From Cystobasidiopsis lactophilus (Eukaryota; Basidiomycota; Agaricostilbomycetes; Agaricostilbales; Chionosphaeraceae): a DNA stretch of 64,000 bases. Positions 1 to 9,385 of the stretch are shown here, piece after piece; the first letter of the stretch is position 1; each line of letters opens with the position of its first letter. The DNA is taken from the NCBI GenBank assembly GCA_001599975.1, contig BCIO01000004.1:2143328-2207327 (forward strand). The letters run 5' to 3'. The notes below the pieces were generated by a model. It was not told where the DNA came from. It ran no database searches and saw only the letters and a list, made by a program, of their open reading frames with translations. The translations under genes were made by a program, and so were the position numbers.

Positions 1-1
1 C

Positions 2-1319
2 GTCTTCAGCACCCATTTCTACGACGGTGTTACTTTGGTAACTAAGTGCGTTAGAGTCCCTGCTTTATCCATTGCAGGGCGTGATTCATATCCTCTTTGG
101 CTACAGGCATTGGAACTGGTTCAATTACGACGCCTTGGGAGTCATCCGAGGCAAATACCGCTATCAGTGGCAAGGCATCCGCGTTGGCGAGCCGGCCATT
201 CGCAAGGTCCTCCGGGAGCAGCTGGGCATGCTCAAACAGGACGGCTCCAACTGCATCGGCGACTACCCGGTCATGATGGGCGAAATTGGCATCCCTTTCG
301 ACCTCGATCAGCGGAAGGCGTACGAGACGGGCGATTATCAAAATCAAGTTCGTGCGTTGGACGCCAGTTTGAACGCCTGCGACGGTGTCAACGCCCTCAA
401 CATGACTACTTGGGTCTACACGCCTGACAATACGCACTTGGATGGCGACCGGTGGGACGGCGAAGACTTGTCGCTGTGGAGCAAGGACGACCAGGATCGG
501 CGGCAAAAGCGGCGGCAGTTCGCCATGGAGCGCTCTACTCTGTCTGTCAACAGCGATCTGAACGGAAAAGACAGCGGCGTCAAAGTGAAGGAAAGCGCGG
601 TGGGCCGCTCGCCGACCTTCAACGACTCCAACTCGGACTTGAACTCACCAACGACGACACGCTCACCTCTACTTTCCTCTCGACTGGGCCCCAACAACTC
701 CCCTTTATCCTACCTCGACCTCAATGAAGGCGCGAGGGCGTTGCCAGCCTTCTGCCGCCCCCACCCTATCGCTTGCATTGGGCGGATCAAGGAATTCGAG
801 TTCGATCTCCGCTCGTCTGTTTTCACTCTCGAAGTCAAGGTCTCGGCAGACGACGTGCCGGACACCTCGCTGGCCACCGAAGTTTTTGTGCCTTTGGTGC
901 ACTACGCCGCTCAGCCGCGCCTGATTGCGCCCGCTGTGCACACCGAATACCAAACGGAGGCCGACTTCCAGACTGCGCTCAAGCATGAGCGCGAGATCTT
1001 TCCGCTCAAAGCGAGCCGGTCCCTGTTCGCTCACCACAAACGCTTCGTCAAGCCCGTTGAGTGGACAGAAGGCGGCTTGCTCTCCATCGAGGTCGATGTC
1101 ACATCTGGCTCATGGATGGTCGAGGGTCAGGTTCTCAAGTGGACGTATGAGCGACCGAGCAGCGGGACAAGGGTGGAGCGGATCTCCATCCGCCGAGCCG
1201 GAGGGCCAATCCCTTCATGGGCGGAGCAGTACGGGCACGCTTCCCGCTTGGGTCGCACCCTGGGTTTGTTTTGGGACAGCTTCCAAGCCTGTCTGCCTGA
1301 ATCCTGCGTTGTATCTTAG
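2..1319 (+). CDS. GH5 subfamily 12 glycoside hydrolase (sterylglucosidase/glucocerebrosidase type), 3' part
   Basis: The 5' end lies outside the window. Exon 2-37 encodes VFSTHFYDGVTL and joins exon 78-1319 in phase through a 40-nt intron (GTAACT...GCAG). The protein continues GVIHILFGYRHWNWFNY. The motif GEIGIPFD at about 277-300 carries the likely catalytic nucleophile Glu of the TIM barrel. NMTTWVYTPDN and GEDLSLWS follow, both typical of the end of the GH5_12 barrel. A Ser/Asn-rich linker then leads to the C-terminal beta-sandwich, which starts at GARALPAFCRPHPIACIG and ends near residue 415. Family members such as yeast Egh1 and Cryptococcus EGCrP1/2 hydrolyse ergosteryl-beta-glucoside or glucosylceramide in the cytoplasm or vacuole. 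Which substrate applies here cannot be told. The acid/base Glu would lie upstream of the window. Confidence 0.85.
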
Positions 1320-1661
1320 TGTGTATGTGTCTTAATGTTGAATGGGACCATCTTGGCTGCGTCTTTGGCAAAGCGAAATGGGCCGGTTGTAATACAAGCA
1401 TTATATTCCAAGAGCTTTTTAGAAGTAATTTTAGTGTGGACAAGGGTGGAAGGAGGAAGTGAAGGAGACAACTAGAGAATTTTGAGAGAGGGAAGCCAAA
1501 GTGCAAAGAGAAGCAGAGAGTCCATTTGGTTCCCTTGCGAAAGAAAAAGTGCGGGAAAGGAAAGCAGCTTTTGATGAGGGGAGAAAGGCGGGTATATCAA
1601 GAGGGTGTTTTGAATTGACAACTGGGTCCGTCTAACATCGAGGGGTGGTGTGTTGCTGCGT
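1320..1661. other. Intergenic, between convergent 3' ends
   Basis: No supported gene. Purine-rich tracts around 1430-1560 presumably belong to the 3' untranslated regions of the two flanking genes, which converge here. Confidence 0.5.
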
Positions 1662-3087
1662 TTATGGGATCGGCACGGGCACGCCGTTGCTGTCCTTGCT
1701 GTAAGGCCAGGATTTGAAATCAGCCTCCGCTACTTGAGCTGCTGAGAACGAGGCCACTTACACAACGACAACGTCGGTGGGAATGGATTCGCCAGCTGCA
1801 AGCGATGTCGTCAACTATGGATTCTTCAAAGGCGAACATCTCGACTCACTGTCCATGAAGGTGACGCTGGTCTGGTCCAGAGGGTCGGTGCGTACGCCAC
1901 GCTTCTCCATGAAGGAGCGGCCGAGGATGACGGGAAAGAAGGCGTTCTCAACGAGCATGACCTGTTGCTGGACCGTCTTCTCGCCGACTTTAATCGGCCA
2001 GTTGCCCAAATTGGTGATGCTGCGAGACACTTTTAACGAAAGCTCGGGCGAGCAGAGGCGTAAGAAGTGACCAACCCCGAAAACCCGTAGAAGCCAGGAG
2101 CGGCATCCTTAGGAATGAAGTTGTGCTGCTGGGCAAACTCCCTCGACATGTAGCAGGCGCGGTGGCCGGACTTCATCTGCACAGAGGCTTAAGCTTTGCC
2201 GAAAAGACTGAGGTGGAATGGCCGCACCATCATGCGGACGTTCTGAATGGGCCCGATGGAGCCGACAAAGGTCCTGACGCCCCTCGAGTTGTGAAAGTCC
2301 TCGAAAGCCTGCTTCATGAGGCTGAAGTCGGAGTGGATGGTGCCGGTGATCGACTTGGCGTAGTTCTTCTTCGAGGTGGCCGTCTTTTGCGAGGCCGAGT
2401 CGGAGCCGGCGTCGCCAGCGTTGACCGAGCGGGGCTTGGACGCGTTGGAGCCGTCCCTGTCCGAGCTGGCGATGAGGTGGACGGAGTGGGCCTTGCCGGG
2501 CATGGCGAACGGCCCACTGTGGTAGCCGGAGTTGGACTTGGAGGTGGCGCTCGAGTAGACGGACTGGCTGTCGTTGGGCGCGGCCTGGTCGGCGGCCTTC
2601 TTGGCGCCTAGAGGCGCTGGGTGCGAGGCGGGCGGGATGGCGGCGCCAGAGACGAGGAGCCTAACCTCCTGGGCTGGGTGGGTTTGGGCTCGCTCCTTGA
2701 ACGTGTCCCAGTCGTCCTCTGCGCCACGACGTCCTTGAGACGCTGCTCTGCGCAAAGCTGGCCAGAGCTGGGCTTACCGTCGTCCAAAACGTAGTAGACC
2801 TGCTCGCGAAGCCCGATTTGGGCATTTAGCTGGCGCCCTCCCCGGCAAGCAGGCAGCGATGGGCAACGCACCCCAATCCAGTCGTACTTGACAGTCGTTT
2901 CAGCCAGCTGCTCGTCTGTCAAGCCCAGCTTCTTGCCCAGGCGGGAGCGCAGTCCAGTCAAAGTGTCCGCCTCTGCGATCCGCCTTCAGCCCTCTGCCCC
3001 CTCGACCCTCACCGGCGACGACGCACCTTTGAGCTTGAGCGCAAAGTTGGTGGCACCAGCCTGTACAGCGAGGATGGGCGCAGGCAT
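1662..3087 (-). CDS. PB1-domain protein with acid-protease-like C-terminal region
   Basis: Eight exons read in phase (minus): 3087-3027, 2972-2872, 2799-2778, 2718-2228, 2176-2076, 2019-1850, 1795-1762, 1698-1662. Introns are 51-72 nt. The third join (2871-2800) removes a piece that is also open in frame, so it is less certain. Residues 1 to about 90 look like a PB1 fold: FALKLKEADTLTGLRSRLG, later VYYVLDDEDDWDTFKERA and EVRLLVSG. A Ser/Ala/Lys-rich linker follows. The C-terminal third contains GSIGPIQNVRM, then SGHRACYMSREFA, then VILGRSFMEKRGVRTDP, and ends IPTDVVVVKDSNGVPVPIP. The ILGxxF block resembles the second half of retropepsin-like acid proteases, but the usual Asp-Thr/Ser-Gly is not evident (Lys-Ser-Gly-His instead). 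No reverse transcriptase or terminal repeats flank it, so I treat it as a host gene. Partner and function are unknown. It is divergent from the next gene. Confidence 0.6.
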
Positions 3088-4201
3088 CTTGCTGCTGCTA
3101 TATCGAATGGTTCCTCTCCAGCCTGGCTAGGCCTTGCCAAATGGAGGTCGCCTTGCGTCACATGCTGGTGCGCTTGTCTCAGCCGGGTCGTCCTATCTCT
3201 CTGCCTTCTCGCTGCACTGTGCACTCGTACAGAAGCCCTGGACCTGCGAGCGAGAAGCCGGACGACACGGCTCGCACCAGAAACCGGGCTTCAAGAATGC
3301 CTTCACACGTCTCGGACAGGTTCACGGGCTTAGCGGCTCTTAGACCTGGGGCCTTCTGCTTGCGTCTTTGAGCTCAGGACTGCTGGATGGTCAGGCGGAA
3401 GCGACCAGAGCTTGCTTTTCGGTTTCTCCAAATGCGCATTTGCCACATTGCTGTGCCCTCACCAGCGTCGATGCCAGCGCCTTGCCAATTCACGGGAACG
3501 ACGGCCGTGTCACTCGAAGCCGTCCCCCTTGTCTTGGTAATCCTCGACTCGACTTGAAGAATGTAAATTCTTGGAACAGGTGGCAAAGGGGGTCAGACTG
3601 GACGCACCTCTGTTCTTCTGTCCTTGCTTCGACGCCGGCTCCTTGTCGCAGCTCTTGGACCTCCTCGACCTCGAGAGACGGCTATAAGCCTGCTGACATT
3701 CCGGGCGCCCAAGCACCCTTGACCCTCGTTCGCGACCGTGCACTCTCGTCTCGAACAACCACGCAGCTGCTCCTTGCCGACCTTCCTTGCAAATCTTGCC
3801 ACCTTCTCTCTCACACAAGTCTCCGTACTTTTCAACCTTTTGACTCTGGTTCAAGGACTTAAGGGTTCGCCGCTCGGTCTCAACCTCTGCTCCGAAAAGT
3901 TTCGTCTCCTCCACCTTGCCACCAGCCTAGGTCCGGTCCGGTTCAGTCTTCTGGACCACCACCGCGCTAAATCAAACACCGTCATCAGCCGACTCTTGCC
4001 TCTGGAACCTTGCAAAAAGAGCCTCTCCACAGCGGGCAATTTCTCCCTTAGGTCCGTCTAAATGAATCTCGCTAGCCACTCTCGGAGCCCCTAAACTGAT
4101 CCTCGTCGCTTTCTTGCCGCTTCTTAGCAACGTAAGTACTACCGCCTCGCACTGTGGCGAGAGATGCCTCGCTCAAGCTCGAAACAGCAAGACTCGAAAA
4201 G
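3088..4201. promoter_or_regulatory. Divergent intergenic region, pyrimidine-rich
   Basis: About 1.1 kb separates the start codons of the PB1 gene (minus) and a Zn2Cys6 gene (plus). Open frames here have no recognisable composition or motif. The last 500 bases are C/T-rich on the plus strand, as is usual for fungal 5' leaders. A GTAAGT at about 4133 may open a leader intron. Confidence 0.4.
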
Positions 4202-5652
4202 ATGTCTCTATCCTCCATGCTCAACGCTTCGAACAAACTGCCCATCGTTGGCGGCAACCGCAGCTCCTCTTCTTCCGCCTGGTCGCCCTCTGAATCGCCC
4301 TCTCCTCCTTCCTCTGACGTGACGTGCTCCCATTCAGCCGATATGTCGCCGCCGACCAAAATCAAGCGCAAGCGCAATCGGAAGACTTTGTCTTGCGAAA
4401 ACTGCCGCTCCAGGAAAGTCAAAGTGAGCCTTGCTTCTCATCTTGAATCTACGGGCACCCATCTAAATCTCTGCCCTTGCCACTACCCTTCAGTGCGACC
4501 GAACTATGGTGAGCCAACACTGCTTCCCGTTCAAACAAGGCTTTCCTTTTCTTAAGCCCGAGAACTCGAACACAGCCATGCCAGCATTGCCGGGGGCGTG
4601 GCGTTGAATGCGAGTGGCACAAGGGCAAGCCAACGTGAGAAAGTGTCTGTGCGCTATGTGACACCCGTGCTAACACATCGAAATCTAGGCACGTCTGGGG
4701 ACCTGAAGAGGTCGAGCGCATGAAACGATCTGACAGTCGTGGCATTGTTGGAGACTGGCTGTAGGTCTTAGCGCCTGACGAGCTGGGTTGCAACTGATCG
4801 CCATCGTAGCATCAACCACAAGGGCGAATTCTACCAGCCAAGGGAGACGAGCGCTCCTTCTACCATATCCAGCCTCACTGATTCCTCGTCGAGGAGCGAT
4901 TGGACCGAGATCACTATCCCGGACCCTTTACCCGAGCCTTTCCCTCGCTATCCCAACCCGCACTCTCCGGTTCGCCACTCGGCGCCCGCACTGCCCCTGC
5001 CCTCCGCATTCTATTTCCCAGCAGAGGTCGCCGCCCCTCCCGAAACCTATTTGGAGGACCTCCGGATGCGCGGCCACCGGCTCTTGCACGAGGCCCGCGA
5101 CATCCAAGGTGAGCCAGGTCTCTCTTTATCAAGACATCTCGGAACTCAGTCATGATCTGTGATGCAGCTGCTTTGCCACGCCCAGAACCTCCGCGTCTGG
5201 AGCAGCCACAGCCTTGGTTGCCTCCGACGGCTTCGTTCTTGCTGGATCCCGAATTCCCTGCGCTGCCCGCCCCCACTGGCTCACTGCACGCGCCATCCGT
5301 TCCAGATTATTCTTTTGCTGCCGCCAATCCTTTCAATAGCTATCAGGCCACCTCGCAGAGCATCAGCCTTTTCAGTGGCGGCCTCCCTCAAAGCGCCTCC
5401 TCTGACCAAGACCTCTTCGAAAGCATGCTCCAGAAAAGCTACCAGTCTGTCTCGCACTCTCAATTTCCCTCTCCCATCTTCCCCTTGACGTCGCCGATCT
5501 CGCGCTCGACCGACTACTCTGACCTTCGAAGCCAGTCGTTCTTCGAATCCTACCAATCCAGGTCCGAAACCCACTCTGTCGCCAATAGCCCGACTGCAAA
5601 CTGGTTCTCTTCGCTATACTCGCAACCTCCTCCGCCTCCTCCCATGTGGTAG
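4202..5652 (+). CDS. Small Zn2Cys6 (Gal4-type) transcription factor
   Basis: Six exons: 4202-4423, 4494-4508 (15 nt), 4576-4634, 4689-4760, 4810-5108, 5168-5652. Together they give about 383 residues in one frame. The binuclear zinc cluster is split over three exons: basic lead RKRNRKTLS, then CENC, RSRKVK, CDRTMPC, QHC and RGRGVEC. This is a CX2CX6CX5CX2CX6C pattern at about residues 60-90. Family members bind CGG-type sites in the nucleus. No fungal_trans middle region follows. Instead the chain is rich in Pro, Ser and Gln (YSQPPPPPPMW at the end), like an activation or scaffold tail. ATG 4202 is the first in-frame ATG after a non-ATG open stretch. The target genes are unknown. Confidence 0.8.
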
Positions 5653-6025
5653 AGACGCCGCTGTCCAAATGACTCGGACCAGTTTGTCACTTTTTATGGC
5701 TGGATTTGACTCCTGTTATTAGACGCAGATATCTGCTGTACTCTTACTCTCTGTGTAGACCTGCAACGCTCGTTTGAAACTGCTCCTTGTACCCAAAGCC
5801 AAGTGCGCATGTTGGGCTCCACCCTGCCAGCACGCCACCGTCCGCTTTGCCACCGCCCGCTTGGACTGACGGTTCGATGACCGCCACAATTCAGGTTATT
5901 CACGCACTTTCCTGGCGCTATGAGTGCGTCTTGGGCCAGTCTATTAGCAGACTTCGTGATTTGTAACACGCGCCAATTTGGCCACCAGCTTGTTGGAGTT
6001 GCCTCTTGGATCCGCGCGTCCACAA

Positions 6026-6726
6026 ATGTTCGCCCTCACAGAGGGCCACTGTCGTAGCTTTCTAGACCCTGTAGAAGCTGGAGATTGGGGTCCCTTTGCA
6101 GATGCCATCCATCCAGACGGTGAGCTTTGGCTCGGCGCCTCAAACGACCATGCTGACCAAAACTTATGGAAAGTGGAATGGTGGATTGGTGATCCCGCTA
6201 AGAACGAAAAGCGTAACACTGGTGTCTATGTATGGTATCCTGCTCCCACAAAACCCGCCCCGCTAGACCGACGCCGCCGCAGAACCTGCAAGAATGGCAG
6301 ACTGAAGTTCGGGGCCGAACGTTTCCCCGCCTGGCTGGAGTGTACTCGATGCACACACAGAAGCTATATGTCAGTTGACAAGCCTGGTCTTCACCCAATT
6401 GGACATGTAAGAAGCGGTAAAACAGGTCATCGGCAACACCGCCATTCTGGAAGCTGTTGGCAAGGCAACGCAGAAGAATGGACAACCTTATAACAACTAG
6501 TTAGTCCTTTGTTATTATTCAGCGCGATTCGGGTGAAGGACAGCGCGACCAGCTTCGCTTGGTTTTTGGAGTTTGACGAAGGCGGCAAGGTCAGCAGTGC
6601 TTGCCCTGTTGGAGTCTTACGAACAGCCATTGACACTTTGAGTCCTCGCAACTATAGATCAAAAAGATCCGAGAATACTTAAACACAGCTTTGGTTGCGG
6701 ACGTGTTGGCCAACAATGAGCTCTGA
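6026..6726 (+). CDS. SnoaL/NTF2-like fold small protein
   Basis: Six exons in phase: 6026-6119, 6174-6229, 6283-6369, 6426-6499, 6553-6589, 6658-6726. Introns are 53-68 nt. The product is about 138 residues. It contains SFLDPVEAGDWGPFADAIHPD, WWIGDPAKNEKRNTGVY, NLQEWQ, VIGNTAILEAVGKATQ, PYNNYFAWFLEFDEGGK and IREYLNTALVADVLANN. The order of WW/IGD, NTGVY, FAWFLEFD and REYLNTALV is that of fungal SnoaL-like proteins of the NTF2 cone fold. Such proteins are often small hydratases, isomerases or ligand binders. The specific reaction is unknown. The start at MFALTEGH is the first in-frame ATG. An earlier exon is possible. Reading the gene as one long frame would hide it completely. Confidence 0.72.
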
Positions 6727-7684
6727 CATTGCTTTCGATAGACTGGCTCTCAAGCAGACCGGATCTCCTTAGATTTGATTTTAAACACGTAGATAGATTG
6801 AAAATCGAATAGACGTGCAACTGGTCAGACATCTCCAAAGAAATTGGGAAGGGCTTGGGTGCGGCGGCATTCGATTTGCGCAGACGCGGAGTCGTCTCCC
6901 TATTTGAGAGAGCAAATGTGGTTTACCATCAAACCAGCAGTCACATGTCAACAGGCTGAAGTGAAAAGCGCTCCACAAGACTAAAACCGGTTGAGCGCGG
7001 GAGGTGCAGCGTTCAAAGCCATTTCAATAGAATGAGAGTCACTTTCGCGAATGATCGGGTTTCTAGCACGTTAACAAACACTAGACACTGCAATGGTGCA
7101 TAAACAGAGGCTCAGAGGCAGGAGGAAAGCACTTTTTTGGTGGTTGGCCGGCAACCGCCACCATCAACTGCACCTGCAATGGACGCATCTGCATTCCAGT
7201 GGTGCTACTACTGTCATCTCCTCAAATAGTGCTGAAGAGCGAGCTCAGCGTGCCTTTCGGACTGAGACTGCGCAAACATCAAAATTGCCTCCCGGCCCGT
7301 GCCAGCAAGCTGATTGCACCAAGCCGCATTACTCGATGCCTCGCAATAATTGCTCTGCCCCTATGCTTGTGCTGCATGTTCCCGAAGCAACCATTGCGAG
7401 TCTGCGCCTGTACTGCCTCTCATCGACGATCATTGCTGCGGCTTGCCAAGACGAGCCGCGAGATCCGCAAGGCCCCTGAAATCCAGTCTGGCAACTGGTC
7501 CCGCTCAAACTTAAGAAGCTCGCAGTCTATGGATTGAATCTCGAAGGCTGCTTGCGGAATGCGAAGCAGCTCATTGGTCGCCACCTTCGATTTGACTCTT
7601 GGTCCTGCTTCTCATCGTTCCCCATCCCAAAGCACGCTTCGCGCTTCCCTCTCTTTCTGTTGCATTCATCTTTGCTCCTTCGTT
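6727..7684. other. Intergenic, about 1 kb
   Basis: No coding signal that I can support on either strand. It separates the SnoaL-like gene from the secreted dioxygenase and probably holds the promoter of the latter. Confidence 0.4.
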
Positions 7685-9233
7685 ATGCTCATCGCCAACG
7701 TTCTCGCTGTCGCCACCGTTCTATCGGCTGCCTTGGTGTCAGCTCACCCGGGCGAGCATCACATCGTCCTCAGCGAGCGCCAAGAGCAGCTGAGGAAAGC
7801 CGCTATGCGAAAGCGAGCGGCTGCAGCATCTCAGTGCCAGCACATCTACAAGCGCTCCCTCATGGAGCGCAAGCTCAAGCGACGCTCTGCTCAACCTTCT
7901 CGGCCTCTCAAGCGCGACACTTCGTCACTAGCGGCTTCAACTTCTGCCAGCTCGGTTTCTCCTTATTACAGCACCATTCAAAACGTGAGTGAGCCCAAGA
8001 TCAAACTCTCTTCAATGACCTCTCCTGACACTTGTGATGCCAGACCACCTGTGTTCTGACTGTAAGATTTCTACGACTTTCGAACAAACATCACTGATGA
8101 TAGCCCATCCGTGATAGCCGGAAGCTGATGAAGGACCTTACTGTGAGTTCCCTTCCCGCGGCTATAATGTTGCCGGCTGATCAGTCTGTACAGACATCCA
8201 CCGTAGGTAATGATCCGCAATCTGGGATGCGTCTTTTCATCGTTCAATGCAGAGGAGTATGTTCGCACCGATGTGCGAGAAGAGCAGGCCGGCGTGCCCA
8301 TGCTGCTCGACATTGGTCTTATGGACATCAACACCTGTTTGCCACTGGCCGATGCTATCGTTGACATCTGGAGCTGCAACGTGAGGGCAAATGCTGCAAA
8401 GTCCGCGCGTGGAACTCAACGCCTGCCCGAGATCGCAGGCCACCGGCGTCTATTCTGGCTACATCGCGTCCGAAAGCAGCACCACCGGCAACTCGTCTAG
8501 CTCGGATTCACAGCCCGGATCTGGAGGCGTGTCCATGCCCAGCGGACGAGACTTTGACGGAGCAGGGCCTTCGGCTTCTGGTGGTGCTGCGCCCTCTGAC
8601 GGCGCTGGCGGTTCCGGTGGCGGCTCGACCACCTTGGCCTCTGACAAAAAGACCTTCCTCCGTGGCGCCTATCCCACTAATGACGAAGGCTTGGTCGAGT
8701 TCCAGACCATTTTCCCTGGCTTTTGTATGTGGCCTGTTCAATTTCGAACCAACCCCCGCTGATCGTGTGCCTACAGACGCCGGGCGGACGGTTCACGTTC
8801 ACACAATTGTTGTTACCAATTACACAGTCAATGCTAACGGGTGTGTTCCGTTGTCCAAAGACCAGACGGGTGACTGACGGTAGAATTAGCGCGCTGGGCG
8901 ACGAGACTGGCCACGTTCGCCACATTGGTCAAATCATGTTCGACGAAGAGCTCACTCAAGAAGTTGTCAAGCTTGCCCCTTACAACCAGGAGACGATCAC
9001 TCGCACTGTGAGGGCTTTGATGCTTTTGCCACCCGCTGAGAAGCTTATTGACGACTTCGATGCAGACCAACGAGGAGGATCAGATCTACCACGACGAAGC
9101 GTCTGCTGGCTACTCACCCCTGGCCGAGTATGAGCTACTGGGCGAGAGTTTGGAGGATGGCATAGTGGCATATGTCACTGTGGGCGTCGATGTCAATGGC
9201 GACTACACCATTAACTCGGAGAGCTATCTGTGA
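7685..9233 (+). CDS. Secreted intradiol ring-cleavage dioxygenase-like protein
   Basis: Nine exons in phase: 7685-7984, 8044-8061 (18 nt), 8118-8142 (25 nt), 8194-8202 (9 nt), 8253-8380, 8439-8724, 8777-8840, 8890-9007, 9066-9233. The N-terminus MLIANVLAVATVLSAALVSA is a signal peptide. After a basic pro-like stretch come PEADEGPYYIHQEYVRTDV, DINTCLPLADAIVDIWSCN and FLRGAYPTNDEG. The hallmark IFPGFYAGRTVHVHTIV holds the Tyr and His-X-His expected to bind catalytic Fe(III). The tail is HVRHIGQIMFDEELT. Intracellular relatives cleave catechols between the hydroxyls; extracellular fungal relatives are thought to act on lignin-type phenolics. A Ser/Gly-rich insert of about 60 residues (around 8480-8640) interrupts the core between GVYSGYIA and FLRGAYP. 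Confidence 0.85.
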
Positions 9234-9385
9234 ACTCCAGGGCAACAAATGGACCATTTATCTTCACACGTTACGATCCTTTGCCACATGCAATCCTGAA
9301 GTCGTACTGCACCACAAGCAAATCCGGGGTCAGTGCCTGCCTCCCTGCGCCACTGTTTTGAGCCCGCTCCATCAAATCCAGCAAC

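Noticed and set aside
1762-1850. Frameshift in the C-terminal exon of the PB1 gene
   Set aside because: It came from my own mis-copied reverse complement. On re-reading, the exon is in phase through to the stop.
1815-2030. Retrotransposon protease fragment
   Set aside because: The segment is one exon of a multi-exon host gene with a PB1 domain. No reverse transcriptase, integrase or terminal repeats lie nearby.
6500-6522. A 23-nt intron in the SnoaL-like gene (GTTAGT...TTCAG)
   Set aside because: A 53-nt intron using the later AG at 6551-6552 also keeps frame, gives the better family match YNNYFAWFLEFD and has normal length.
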